Shown here one piece after another: positions 1 to 7,567 of a stretch of DNA of 64,000 nucleotides. Under the pieces are notes generated by a model. It was given only the letters and a program-made list of their open reading frames with translations. It searched no databases and was not told the origin of the DNA. The stretch is from JBBIRG01 sp964410965 (lineage in GTDB: Bacteria > CLD3 > SB21 > JBBIRG01). The stretch is from assembly GCA_964410965.1 (NCBI GenBank), contig CAYPIY010000001.1:558001-622000 (forward strand), given 5' to 3'. The position numbers were made by a program, and so were the translations under genes. Position 1 is the first letter of the stretch, and each line of letters opens with the position of its first letter.

Positions 1-585
1 CTGCTAAGCCTGTACCTGCAATACATGAAAGACCTGAGCCCGCAGTATGCGGGTTACATTCTGGTGTCTCAGCCTTTGATAATGGCCTTGCTGTCCCCTG
101 TTGCCGGGAAATTATCTGACCGCATCGAACCGAGGATTGTCGCATCCGCCGGAATGCTGTTGACGATTGTCGGACTGATTGTCTTTGTTTTTCTCGATGC
201 TGATACTTCATTATGGATGATTATTACCAACCTGGTTTTGTTTGGCACCGGTTTCGCCTTATTTTCCTCGCCAAACACCAATGCGATCATGAGTTCTGTC
301 GACCGTTCATTGTACGGAGTGGCATCGGCCATCGTCGGCACCATGAGACTAACGGGACAGGTCGTCAGCATGGCGATTGTCACGCTCATCTTTTCTTATC
401 ATATCGGATATGCCAAACCATCGGCTGAAAATCTTCCTCAGTTCATGTTGAGTTTCAGACACATATTTATAGTTTTTGTCATTTTGTGTGTTGCCGGATT
501 GTGGGCTTCGATGGTGAGAGGCAACCTAAGAAAAAAAACGGATAATGAAATGCCTTCTGAACAGAATTTTTCCGCCAAACTTTGA
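1..585 (+). CDS. MFS multidrug exporter, C-terminal part (5' end outside window)
   Basis: The frame is open from base 1, so the start lies upstream. The visible 194 residues are hydrophobic and hold about five membrane segments. They match the C-terminal half of 14-TM major facilitator exporters of the DHA2 (EmrB/QacA) type: a Gly-Lys-Leu-Ser-Asp-Arg loop near residue 45 resembles the MFS cytoplasmic-loop signature, and the stretch around SSPNTNAIMSSV followed by YGVASAIVGTMR is characteristic of this family. It ends in a short charged cytoplasmic tail. The expected role is proton-driven efflux of drugs or other hydrophobic compounds across the inner membrane. The substrate cannot be told from this fragment. 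Confidence 0.85.
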   Translation: MLSLYLQYMKDLSPQYAGYILVSQPLIMALLSPVAGKLSDRIEPRIVASAGMLLTIVGLIVFVFLDADTSLWMIITNLVLFGTGFALFSSPNTNAIMSSVDRSLYGVASAIVGTMRLTGQVVSMAIVTLIFSYHIGYAKPSAENLPQFMLSFRHIFIVFVILCVAGLWASMVRGNLRKKTDNEMPSEQNFSAKL

Positions 586-590
586 ATGCG

Positions 591-803
591 ATGTTTATTA
601 AAATCCTTATGATCTTAGTCATCTTGTTTTTTTGTATCATCGGAATCTTTCAGCTTCACAGGAGAAAAAACGAACACAGGACCGGATCATTTGGTAATGC
701 TCTTCTGTCTTTTCATGAAACGATTGAGCCGTCCATGAAGAGTCGCAAGGAAATCGTACGTGAAATTGATAATGAAGATGATACCGGAAAAATGAAGGAT
801 TGA
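591..803 (+). CDS. small single-pass membrane protein
   Basis: About 70 residues: an N-terminal hydrophobic segment (roughly residues 2-20, rich in Ile, Leu and Phe), then a charged cytoplasmic tail of Arg, Lys, Glu and Asp. I do not recognise the family. The reading frame overlaps the end of the MFS gene if a TTG at 582 is used; the ATG at 591 is the more ordinary start. No clear ribosome binding site is visible, so translation may be coupled to the exporter gene. It may be a small partner of the exporter or a chance reading frame. Confidence 0.5.
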   Translation: MFIKILMILVILFFCIIGIFQLHRRKNEHRTGSFGNALLSFHETIEPSMKSRKEIVREIDNEDDTGKMKD

Positions 804-1003
804 TATTTCCGGATATTGATTGCTGGCAACGGTTTTTATCTGAAGAGCGCTCTCACGCCTTCGAAAAGCGGTAGCCTCAAGCATGTACTGTAAATTTCAG
901 TCCTCCTGATTGGATTACCTGAAACGTCCGATCATCAGTGTCGATATACATTAAATATTAAGGATATTTAAAAGGTCCGGAATTTACAGGTACACACTTT
1001 TTG

Positions 1004-1684
1004 TTATGCTTTGCTCTGCGCTGAAGCAACGGCGACATTCTGATGAACTATTTTCGCGATCAGGTCCGTGGTGAAAATGGATTGCATACAGACATAGATT
1101 CTGGAATCTTTTGCCATAAGGTTTTTCAGCGTCTGCTTGTCCCATTCGACGCAGCGTACATTTTTGGTTACCTGTACCGTTGCGGACGCGGGCCGGTCGG
1201 TTAAAAATCCCATTTCGCCGACGAATGTGTTTTCTTTCACCGCGCTGACCGTTTTCCCGCCGACCACGATCGACGCGGACCCGCGGGTAATAAGCGTCAA
1301 CCGGGTCACATCCTGATTTTCCCCGATGAGAATATGATTCTCCGGGTACTCTTTCCATGCGGCGAGTTTGATCACTTTCCAGAATTCATGATCGGTGAAA
1401 TTGCTGAAAAGCGTGCTGTAGAGGCTAGACTCCTCTTCGTTAAAGCTGATTTTTCGGCGTTCCATGGCCAGACTGCGTACCTGCCAGGTATTTACGACGG
1501 TATAAAGACTGCACCAGAATATATTCGTCCATAACGGCCGTTCAGCGACCATGAAGCTGTACACGACCTCGATCACGCTGCCGACCGCGATCCAGGCGCG
1601 AAGCCACATGATATCCTTGACTAAGTACCCCAGTACATACAGTACGTTCGCCAGATTGCCGAGCAATTCTATCAGTATTCTCAT
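1004..1684 (-). CDS. Popeye-like membrane protein with cyclic-nucleotide-binding fold
   Basis: 226 residues. Hydrophobic segments at about 9-25, 30-47 and 50-68 precede a cNMP-binding (CNB) beta-roll at about 95-215, which is the layout of Popeye-domain (POPDC) proteins. The phosphate-binding cassette is recognisable (FVGEMGFLTDRPASATV, residues 154-170), with the Gly-Glu pair kept but Ala where the phosphate-contacting Arg of CAP/PKA-type cassettes sits. Nucleotide binding is therefore uncertain, as Popeye domains also bind through a divergent cassette. It lies downstream of a porin gene and its terminator, so it may have its own promoter. The likely location is the inner membrane with the CNB fold in the cytoplasm. 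The large signalling operon with an adenylate cyclase ends less than 1 kb upstream. Confidence 0.75.
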   Translation of the reverse strand: MRILIELLGNLANVLYVLGYLVKDIMWLRAWIAVGSVIEVVYSFMVAERPLWTNIFWCSLYTVVNTWQVRSLAMERRKISFNEEESSLYSTLFSNFTDHEFWKVIKLAAWKEYPENHILIGENQDVTRLTLITRGSASIVVGGKTVSAVKENTFVGEMGFLTDRPASATVQVTKNVRCVEWDKQTLKNLMAKDSRIYVCMQSIFTTDLIAKIVHQNVAVASAQSKA

Positions 1685-1710
1685 AACCGCACCCCAAATA
1701 ATAACCGGAA

Positions 1711-1758
1711 TAAAAAAGAAATGCTGACAAGCCCGTTTGCGCCGAACCTGTCAGCATT
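1711..1758 (-). terminator. rho-independent terminator after the porin gene
   Basis: A perfect 10-base inverted repeat (1720-1729 with 1749-1758, AATGCTGACA/TGTCAGCATT) is followed, in the minus direction, by a U-rich run at 1711-1719. It lies 21 bases past the porin stop codon and separates that gene from the Popeye-like gene. Confidence 0.8.
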
Positions 1759-1779
1759 GATGTTGAATCAATTGAAATA

Positions 1780-2571
1780 TCAGAATCCGTACGTGAAATT
1801 AAGCCCGCCCCAGAGGACTAATTTTTTCTTATCCGCGTTGAGATCTTCGATCGGTTTCACGACATTCAGATAGGGGGTTAAGCTCCATGCGCCGGAAGCG
1901 TACGTCGCGGGAAGCGAAAAGCCCACAAAGGAAAATTTCTTGTCGATGGCATATTGATCAGTCCATGCGGAATTCAATGCCGGAGATACGCTCCACTGCT
2001 CATTGATAATGTATGAATACGCGGCGCCGAATTCGAGGTAATTGGCGGCAATCCCATCGGATTCGCCCTTGTCCAGCCCGCGGTAGTAGGACAGATAAGG
2101 AACAATCGACATTTTTTCATTGGCCATCGCGACATAATATAAAGCCGCGTTCACTTCGATGTCGTTTTTATTCGTTTTCCCGCCCGATGCCCAGTCCGAA
2201 AGATAATTATAATTAATCAGCGATACGGAACCGGTCAATTTTTCCGCTATAAGTTCTCTTTCATACGTGAGCGTAAAATCCACCTCGTCCAGCCCGGTTT
2301 TTTCATCTCCCTTGGCTTTATCAGTCCCGATTCCGATCCAAGACCAGGCATTTAAAGATAATCCTTTGATGAAGGCCGGAGAGTATGTGACCGACGGCTG
2401 AATAGTGGGTTTTTTATGATTCAGATCAAACCCTCTCCATAAATACCTGCTGGTCACATCGATCGAGGCCTCAATACCGACGCCGCCTTCTTCTTCAGAT
2501 TCCTGCGCCCAAATAACATTTGAACCCGATAATAATAACAGGCTCAGCATGATCCACATTGCTTTTTTCAT
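1780..2571 (-). CDS. TorF-family putative outer-membrane porin
   Basis: 263 residues with a signal peptide (MKKAMWIMLSLLLLSGSNVIWAQ, cut near residue 22). The mature protein opens with an acidic Glu-rich stretch and then the SRYLWRGFDL motif typical of the TorF/Gcw_chp family, followed by alternating amphipathic strands (many Tyr/Trp/Leu) and a C-terminal aromatic Phe, as in outer-membrane beta-barrels. The family is described as putative porins; the substrate is unknown. A 77-base gap separates it from the upstream formyltransferase, so it may be read through from that operon. A strong terminator follows it. Confidence 0.8.
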   Translation of the reverse strand: MKKAMWIMLSLLLLSGSNVIWAQESEEEGGVGIEASIDVTSRYLWRGFDLNHKKPTIQPSVTYSPAFIKGLSLNAWSWIGIGTDKAKGDEKTGLDEVDFTLTYERELIAEKLTGSVSLINYNYLSDWASGGKTNKNDIEVNAALYYVAMANEKMSIVPYLSYYRGLDKGESDGIAANYLEFGAAYSYIINEQWSVSPALNSAWTDQYAIDKKFSFVGFSLPATYASGAWSLTPYLNVVKPIEDLNADKKKLVLWGGLNFTYGF

Positions 2572-2648
2572 GACACTTCTCTCTGTTTCTGGTAAATGGG
2601 TTAATTAGTTTATAATAAATATGACAATCACCTGTAATGTAAATATGA

Positions 2649-3509
2649 TTATGCGCTCTGCAATTCCTTTATGGGATTCAGTTTCAGGCTTATTCCCGGT
2701 TGGAGCCGGTACAGCGACAGGATATCCAGGTATTCGGCGTGATCAATAAGCTTAAATCCCTTTTCAAAAAACCGGGTAAATTCCTCATTGGTCGGAAATG
2801 TAAAATACTGCTGTTTCGATTTATCCTGGGGTACGGCGGTTATCGCTTTATGGTTCTTCAGGGTTTTCAGCGCTTTCATGAACATGCCGATCCCGAGTCC
2901 GTAAAGTTGTATACTGAGCCATAGCGAGGAGCGCGAATAATCAATATCCATATAACGGATATCGATGACCGGCCCTTTGTCGATGCCTTCATCGATCACA
3001 TGGAGCGTGCAGGCGGCTTTTTTCTCTCCGGCATCCATCGCGCGGAATTCGGTAAAAACGCCCTGATACCTTGGCAGTTCTCCGGGATGAATATTGAAGA
3101 CACCCAATCGAGGAATTTCCAGAATGGGTTTCTTAAGAATAAAATCGAATCCCGCGGATAGGATCAAATCCGGCCCGATATTTTTCAGGTGCGCGATGCC
3201 CTCTGCGCTGTTGATATCAGCGAAAAGATTCAGCGGAATATCGTACCGGCGCGCGATCTGCCTGAAAGTCATCAGTTTTTCACTTTCGGCCGGCTCCTGT
3301 GCCTGAGCTTCAAGCAACGGGAAAATTTGCCCGATCAGAAGGTCGCGCTCATAAAACAATAAATGCGAAGAGGCCCGTACACGGCGTTCGGTCGGGGTCA
3401 CCCGGTCGGACAATATGATGAACGTTTCATATCCTTTTAACTCACGGATCAAGCGGTTCAGCGTAATATTACCAACAAGGTCGCGTTTCACGCAAATGAC
3501 TATTTTCAT
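2649..3509 (-). CDS. formyltransferase-family protein (GART/Fmt fold)
   Basis: 286 residues. The central formyltransferase core has the catalytic triad of the family: Asn139 and His141 in NIHPGELPRYQG, and Asp177 in VIDEGIDKGP. The enzyme should transfer a formyl or one-carbon group from a tetrahydrofolate cofactor to an amine. It is not a canonical Fmt (no tRNA-binding C-terminal domain) or PurN (no matching N-terminal loop), and the acceptor is unknown; sugar or small-molecule amines are possible. It is the last gene of the cyclase/receptor operon, 12 bases after the upstream receptor's stop codon, so it may make or modify a molecule linked to that signalling system. Confidence 0.8.
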   Translation of the reverse strand: MKIVICVKRDLVGNITLNRLIRELKGYETFIILSDRVTPTERRVRASSHLLFYERDLLIGQIFPLLEAQAQEPAESEKLMTFRQIARRYDIPLNLFADINSAEGIAHLKNIGPDLILSAGFDFILKKPILEIPRLGVFNIHPGELPRYQGVFTEFRAMDAGEKKAACTLHVIDEGIDKGPVIDIRYMDIDYSRSSLWLSIQLYGLGIGMFMKALKTLKNHKAITAVPQDKSKQQYFTFPTNEEFTRFFEKGFKLIDHAEYLDILSLYRLQPGISLKLNPIKELQSA

Positions 3510-3521
3510 ATAAAAACGTGT

Positions 3522-4892
3522 TTAGGATGTAGTGTTCTGAATGAGCAAAAGACCTCCGTCTGTTCGTCCGGTTAAAATCCGGTGAAGATCCGACGCAAGA
3601 TCCTGAAGCGGGAGATGGGACAATTGCCTCATATAGCTTGAAATGGTATGAAATGACGCATCGTCCACCGTGTGAACAGCCAAAGGCGTCTGCTCGGTCA
3701 ATACCGGATTTTCAACGGTGATCCTCCCGTTCGCTGCGGAGCATTTGTGAATGACACCGGAACCCGATTGGAGTTTCACAACGTGAAGTTCCTCAGGTTC
3801 AAAAAGCTCCAGTGCCAGACGTACGGCCTCAGGCAGGTCCGTTTTCGCAAGCAATGGTTTCAGAAACGAAAGGAGCGCCGCTTTCTGCCTGACCGCCTGC
3901 AGCGGTTCACCGGGTTTGACCGATCCAAGCAGCATATAAAAAGTGTCCCCGCTCTCGAGGCTATCGACGAATTCATGATAAGAGTGTGCCGAAAAAACAC
4001 ATCCCGCCGTCCACCACCCGCCGAATTTTTTACCGAATGATCGGGGAACGGTCTCGTCGTAAGTCTTCGCGAGATCGGACTCTTTCTTGAAATGCTCCTC
4101 TTCCAGCAGCGACCGCTTGGTTTTATGCAGGACGTCTTTCATAACGCTGCTCATGGTGTTGAACGTGTTGCTAAGGTCTTTCAGTTCCCGGGGTGACCGA
4201 ATATTCACTTCAAACTCATATTGTCCGGCTCCGACCACACGGGAAGCGTGTGTCAGCTGCGTGATGCGTCTTGTCAGGTATCGCGACAGCAGAACCGCTG
4301 TGATCAGCCCGATCAGGATGATTCCCGCCGCGATAAGGTAAGTTTCGCGGGTGACAGCCTCCAGGCTCGCGAGATACCCGGCGGCATCAATTTCGGCAGC
4401 CAGAATTCCAGTGATTTCGTTTTTGCTGTTTTTGATGGGAGCAAACGCCGCCATCACATGCCGTGCGGAATCCGTACGGATGATATCGGATATATAAATT
4501 TCTTTCACCGTATCGGCGGAAATCGCGTTTTGCATCTCCTTCACATAAGGAAGATGCCATAACGGAACGGTCGTATCAGCCGTGGTAAAGGTGACAGTGC
4601 TGCCTTCAGCCGTCAGGCCGTATAAACGGTCGGCCTGCTTCCACTTCATGATACGATTCACAGCAACCGTGAACTCCAGTCCCGGCCGTGTCCGGATCCC
4701 TTTGCTGCGCCAGTCAGGATAAGCGTCCCCGTCGATGAATTCGGCTGTCGTCGTGGCAATGGAGGATACGCATTCCCTCATTCCCCATAAAAGTTCCTGC
4801 TTTTGGGACGTAAAGGAAAGAGCGCCGGTAATGGCGGCCAAAACGATAAAAATGGGAACGATGGTCAGCAGATTCTGGGTTCTGATTTTCAT
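3522..4892 (-). CDS. Cache-like/HAMP receptor with degenerate PP2C (SpoIIE-like) domain
   Basis: 456 residues: TM1 (8-27), a periplasmic Cache-like sensor (28-184), TM2 (185-204), HAMP (about 205-256), then a C-terminal region (about 265-456) whose layout follows SpoIIE/RsbU-type PP2C phosphatases. Where the family has I-G-D-V-S-G-x-G, this protein has L-G-S-V-K-P-G-E, so the metal-binding Asp is replaced by Ser; the last strand reads TDGGLLLIQ where active enzymes have DDxTL. I infer a pseudophosphatase or a divergent ligand or protein binding module. There is no kinase or methyl-accepting domain. It is a paralogue of the 745-residue receptor two genes upstream and shares its operon with a cyclase and CNB-fold proteins. 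Confidence 0.7.
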   Translation of the reverse strand: MKIRTQNLLTIVPIFIVLAAITGALSFTSQKQELLWGMRECVSSIATTTAEFIDGDAYPDWRSKGIRTRPGLEFTVAVNRIMKWKQADRLYGLTAEGSTVTFTTADTTVPLWHLPYVKEMQNAISADTVKEIYISDIIRTDSARHVMAAFAPIKNSKNEITGILAAEIDAAGYLASLEAVTRETYLIAAGIILIGLITAVLLSRYLTRRITQLTHASRVVGAGQYEFEVNIRSPRELKDLSNTFNTMSSVMKDVLHKTKRSLLEEEHFKKESDLAKTYDETVPRSFGKKFGGWWTAGCVFSAHSYHEFVDSLESGDTFYMLLGSVKPGEPLQAVRQKAALLSFLKPLLAKTDLPEAVRLALELFEPEELHVVKLQSGSGVIHKCSAANGRITVENPVLTEQTPLAVHTVDDASFHTISSYMRQLSHLPLQDLASDLHRILTGRTDGGLLLIQNTTS

Positions 4893-4908
4893 GGCGTATT
4901 CCTGTAAA

Positions 4909-5301
4909 TTATATAATCCATGACGGATCGCCGTTGATTAATTCCAGATACCGTAATAATAAATTCGGGCATTCGTTGATGATGGTAAAAAACTGGCCTT
5001 TGCTGATCACAAGGCAGCGCGCACCCTTATCCTGTGAGGCCTTCAGGGGGCCTGTGACCCGGCTGAACAAAAGCGATGCCATGCCAATCACCGGCGGAAG
5101 GGAACGGCCTCCGGAATGAAACACCCCGCCTTCCACCGTAATATAGAGATTCTTGAGGGGGTTCTCACCGCCTGTCAGCAATCGCCCGGCCGTATAATGA
5201 CGTTCACGGACAATCTCCGCAATCAGTATGATTTCCGAATCCTTAAGTTTATCGAACGGCGGGGAAGACTTTAACGCGAATATTTTTTCTGTAATGGTCA
5301 T
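4909..5301 (-). CDS. stand-alone, degenerate CNB-fold protein
   Basis: 130 residues, soluble. The beginning (FDKLKDSEIILIAEIVRERHY followed by AGRLLTGGE) matches the start of cNMP-binding beta-roll domains (helix A, then strand with x-G-x-x-L-x-x-x-G-E). The phosphate-binding cassette is poorly kept: the expected F-G-E-x-A-L-x-x-x-x-R-x-A-T segment is IGMASLLFSRVTGPLKAS, lacking Glu and Arg in the usual places. There is no DNA-binding domain. It sits between two receptor genes with gaps of 16 and 28 bases and may be an adaptor for their cytoplasmic domains. Cyclic nucleotide binding should not be assumed. Confidence 0.65.
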   Translation of the reverse strand: MTITEKIFALKSSPPFDKLKDSEIILIAEIVRERHYTAGRLLTGGENPLKNLYITVEGGVFHSGGRSLPPVIGMASLLFSRVTGPLKASQDKGARCLVISKGQFFTIINECPNLLLRYLELINGDPSWII

Positions 5302-5329
5302 GGCGAATGTTTGGTTAAATCATGGACGA

Positions 5330-7567
5330 TTAGAAATTCTTTATAATGATCAAAGCAGTTTCCCTGCACCCTGGCGTTTTGACAACAGCGCCCTGCAGGA
5401 TTCCTGCCAGTTGGTTCACATCACAATCCGGTTCCGATAAACATCTTGCAAGAAGTTCTTCAGCCGATCCATCCCAGTTGACGGATTCAGAAGACATCAC
5501 GAGAACCGCCTGTGCGGGAAGGGACGATCCGAGATAATCCGGCAGATTGGCCGGGATCATGCGTCCGTCCTTTTGCAGAAGCCAGGCTGGGGTTTGTCCG
5601 CCGGATTCCCCGTGAAGGACGTGCGTTTCCCGGTTATACAAAACCGTTGTATGGATCCATTCATTCCGGAGCATCCGGCAAAGCGGCCACACGGTGTCCG
5701 CATTTCCATCGTAATGCCTGATGATGGTGCCGGCGGCCATCGCTATTTCCGACCGGATCTTAACGGCCTCCAGAGGATCCTGCGGTGCCGAGGACAGCCA
5801 CCCGAAAAATATTTTATCATGATTCACGCATCCGCCGGCGTCGGGTGAAAGTACATCATTTCCGGGATAGAAAATGACGGTATCCGTGGAATCCGAGGAT
5901 TTGACGGCTTCAGCTATCGCACGGACCAGCTCATTCTTTCTTCTCTGCGCGGCCAGATCGTAATTGGTTTTCCGGATGGTCTTCAGCGTATGATCGAGCG
6001 TCTGGCTCATATGGTTGAACGTTCCGGACAATTCCCCGAGTTCCCTTGGCTCCTGCACCGGGATGGTCTGGTCGTACTGTCCGGCGGCAACCCGGAGAGC
6101 GGCTTCTTTCAGCTGTGCGATCGGACGGGTCAGCCGGCGCGCTATAAATACCGAAACCGCGATACTCAGGAAAAATGCTATTAAACCGATGATAATCACC
6201 TGGATTAATGCCTCGCGGGTTTTATAATTGATAATGGATATATTAATATCCACGCCGGTAATCGCCTTGCTTTCGTTGTTCCGGTTATAGATCGGCGCAA
6301 TCCCTGTTTTGATCAGCCCCCACTGATCCCAGAATTTGATATCGGAAAGATTGATGACGTCCTTGAGCAAAACATCGCGGGTTTTCGGTTCGGTGGGATT
6401 GGCGTCGACAAAACCGATCGGGCTGTAATCCGAACTGTCCGGATGCGTGGCGTCCAATACATACGCGATCTTTGTCACGTGTTTAAAATCGATTTTATCC
6501 TCCGATGAAAAACGGTTTACCGGATAGGTGCTGTCCAGCAGTACGTTCGTATACAGGTAAGTGATATCTTTTTTGTCTTTAATGCGCTGCATGGGGCGGA
6601 CGTATTTGAGATAAGGTTCATCATGGGCGTTCCGGTAGCCCTGGACAAAATCAGAAAAGCTCACTTCCGCGCTGGAATCATTGATCCGGATTAACCGGTC
6701 GGTCGCCCCGTATAATCGGCCTGCGGAAGGAATCCACGCCAGTGCGTAATTGGGAAACACGATCGTTTCCGCATTTTCGCTGTCTTCGGACTCTTCTTCG
6801 CCGGCTTCCTCTTCCTCTCCGGCAGGATTTTTGTCCGCTGCGGAGGTATCGGGCTCCTGTTTCAGTGTCCCGATGAATTCATACCGGAAGGGCTGGGGCT
6901 GAATCCGTACAAGACGGTTATCTGTAACTGTTGTCCCCAGCATCATGCTGGCTGATCGGTTCCATGTCAATCCATTGACAACAACCGAATCCAGTGTACC
7001 GGTTACGCGGCCTTTGCCCGAAACCGGGTCAAGAATATAGAGGTTTGCGCCCGAGGCATACAGGACTTTTTTATCGCTGTCATAGGCGAGTCCGAAACAG
7101 GGATAACCGACAGGACCCACCGTTTTTGTTTCGGCGTTGGCCGGATTGATGGATAGGAACCGGAAACCCGAAGTGTCAATGCTGTACAGCATTTTCTTTG
7201 CCGGATCAAAAGCCAGACCGCACAAATTGAGGTTGCCGGTCTGACCGATTTCAACCGCGCTACCGTCTTCCTCGGATATGCGGGACAGGTATCCGAACCG
7301 GTCGACCCCGAAAAGGACCTGGCCGGATTCATCCCATGCGAGGCCGGTCACGGTTTTAGCCTCAAGCAGTTTGTTATGCTCATCGGCATCGATAAATGCG
7401 GCCGTCGTGGTGCTGAGGGCGAACAATTCCTGGTCAAAACCCTGCAAAATGATCGCGTAGAGCTGCGAATACGTGCGAAACCCGATGACCGACGTAATCA
7501 GCAGCAGGAGCGCGGCTAAGGTGGCTAGAATGATCGCCTGAATCGTTACATTAAAATTCTTTAACAT
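5330..7567 (-). CDS. large Cache/beta-propeller-HAMP receptor with degenerate PP2C domain
   Basis: 745 residues: TM1 (9-29), periplasmic region (30-452), TM2 (453-474), HAMP (475-527), C-terminal PP2C-like region (about 555-745). The periplasmic part starts like a Cache sensor (AAFIDADEHNKLL) and resumes with YLKYVRPMQRI...ITYLYTNV near 320. Between them, about 72-300, is a set of propeller-like repeats (GLAWDESGQVLFGVD, GLAFDPAKKMLYSID, GLAYDSDKKVLYASG, GLTWNRSASMMLG) with an acidic Glu/Asp linker at 248-266. The PP2C region retains the later family pattern (HGESGGQTPAWLLQKDG) but not the metal-binding aspartates. The gene overlaps the upstream transporter-like gene by 7 bases, so translation is probably coupled. 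Confidence 0.75.
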   Translation of the reverse strand: MLKNFNVTIQAIILATLAALLLLITSVIGFRTYSQLYAIILQGFDQELFALSTTTAAFIDADEHNKLLEAKTVTGLAWDESGQVLFGVDRFGYLSRISEEDGSAVEIGQTGNLNLCGLAFDPAKKMLYSIDTSGFRFLSINPANAETKTVGPVGYPCFGLAYDSDKKVLYASGANLYILDPVSGKGRVTGTLDSVVVNGLTWNRSASMMLGTTVTDNRLVRIQPQPFRYEFIGTLKQEPDTSAADKNPAGEEEEAGEEESEDSENAETIVFPNYALAWIPSAGRLYGATDRLIRINDSSAEVSFSDFVQGYRNAHDEPYLKYVRPMQRIKDKKDITYLYTNVLLDSTYPVNRFSSEDKIDFKHVTKIAYVLDATHPDSSDYSPIGFVDANPTEPKTRDVLLKDVINLSDIKFWDQWGLIKTGIAPIYNRNNESKAITGVDINISIINYKTREALIQVIIIGLIAFFLSIAVSVFIARRLTRPIAQLKEAALRVAAGQYDQTIPVQEPRELGELSGTFNHMSQTLDHTLKTIRKTNYDLAAQRRKNELVRAIAEAVKSSDSTDTVIFYPGNDVLSPDAGGCVNHDKIFFGWLSSAPQDPLEAVKIRSEIAMAAGTIIRHYDGNADTVWPLCRMLRNEWIHTTVLYNRETHVLHGESGGQTPAWLLQKDGRMIPANLPDYLGSSLPAQAVLVMSSESVNWDGSAEELLARCLSEPDCDVNQLAGILQGAVVKTPGCRETALIIIKNF

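Noticed and set aside
687..884. 65-codon minus-strand frame overlapping the small membrane protein gene
   Set aside because: It has no start signal or family features, and the plus-strand frame has a credible TM segment.
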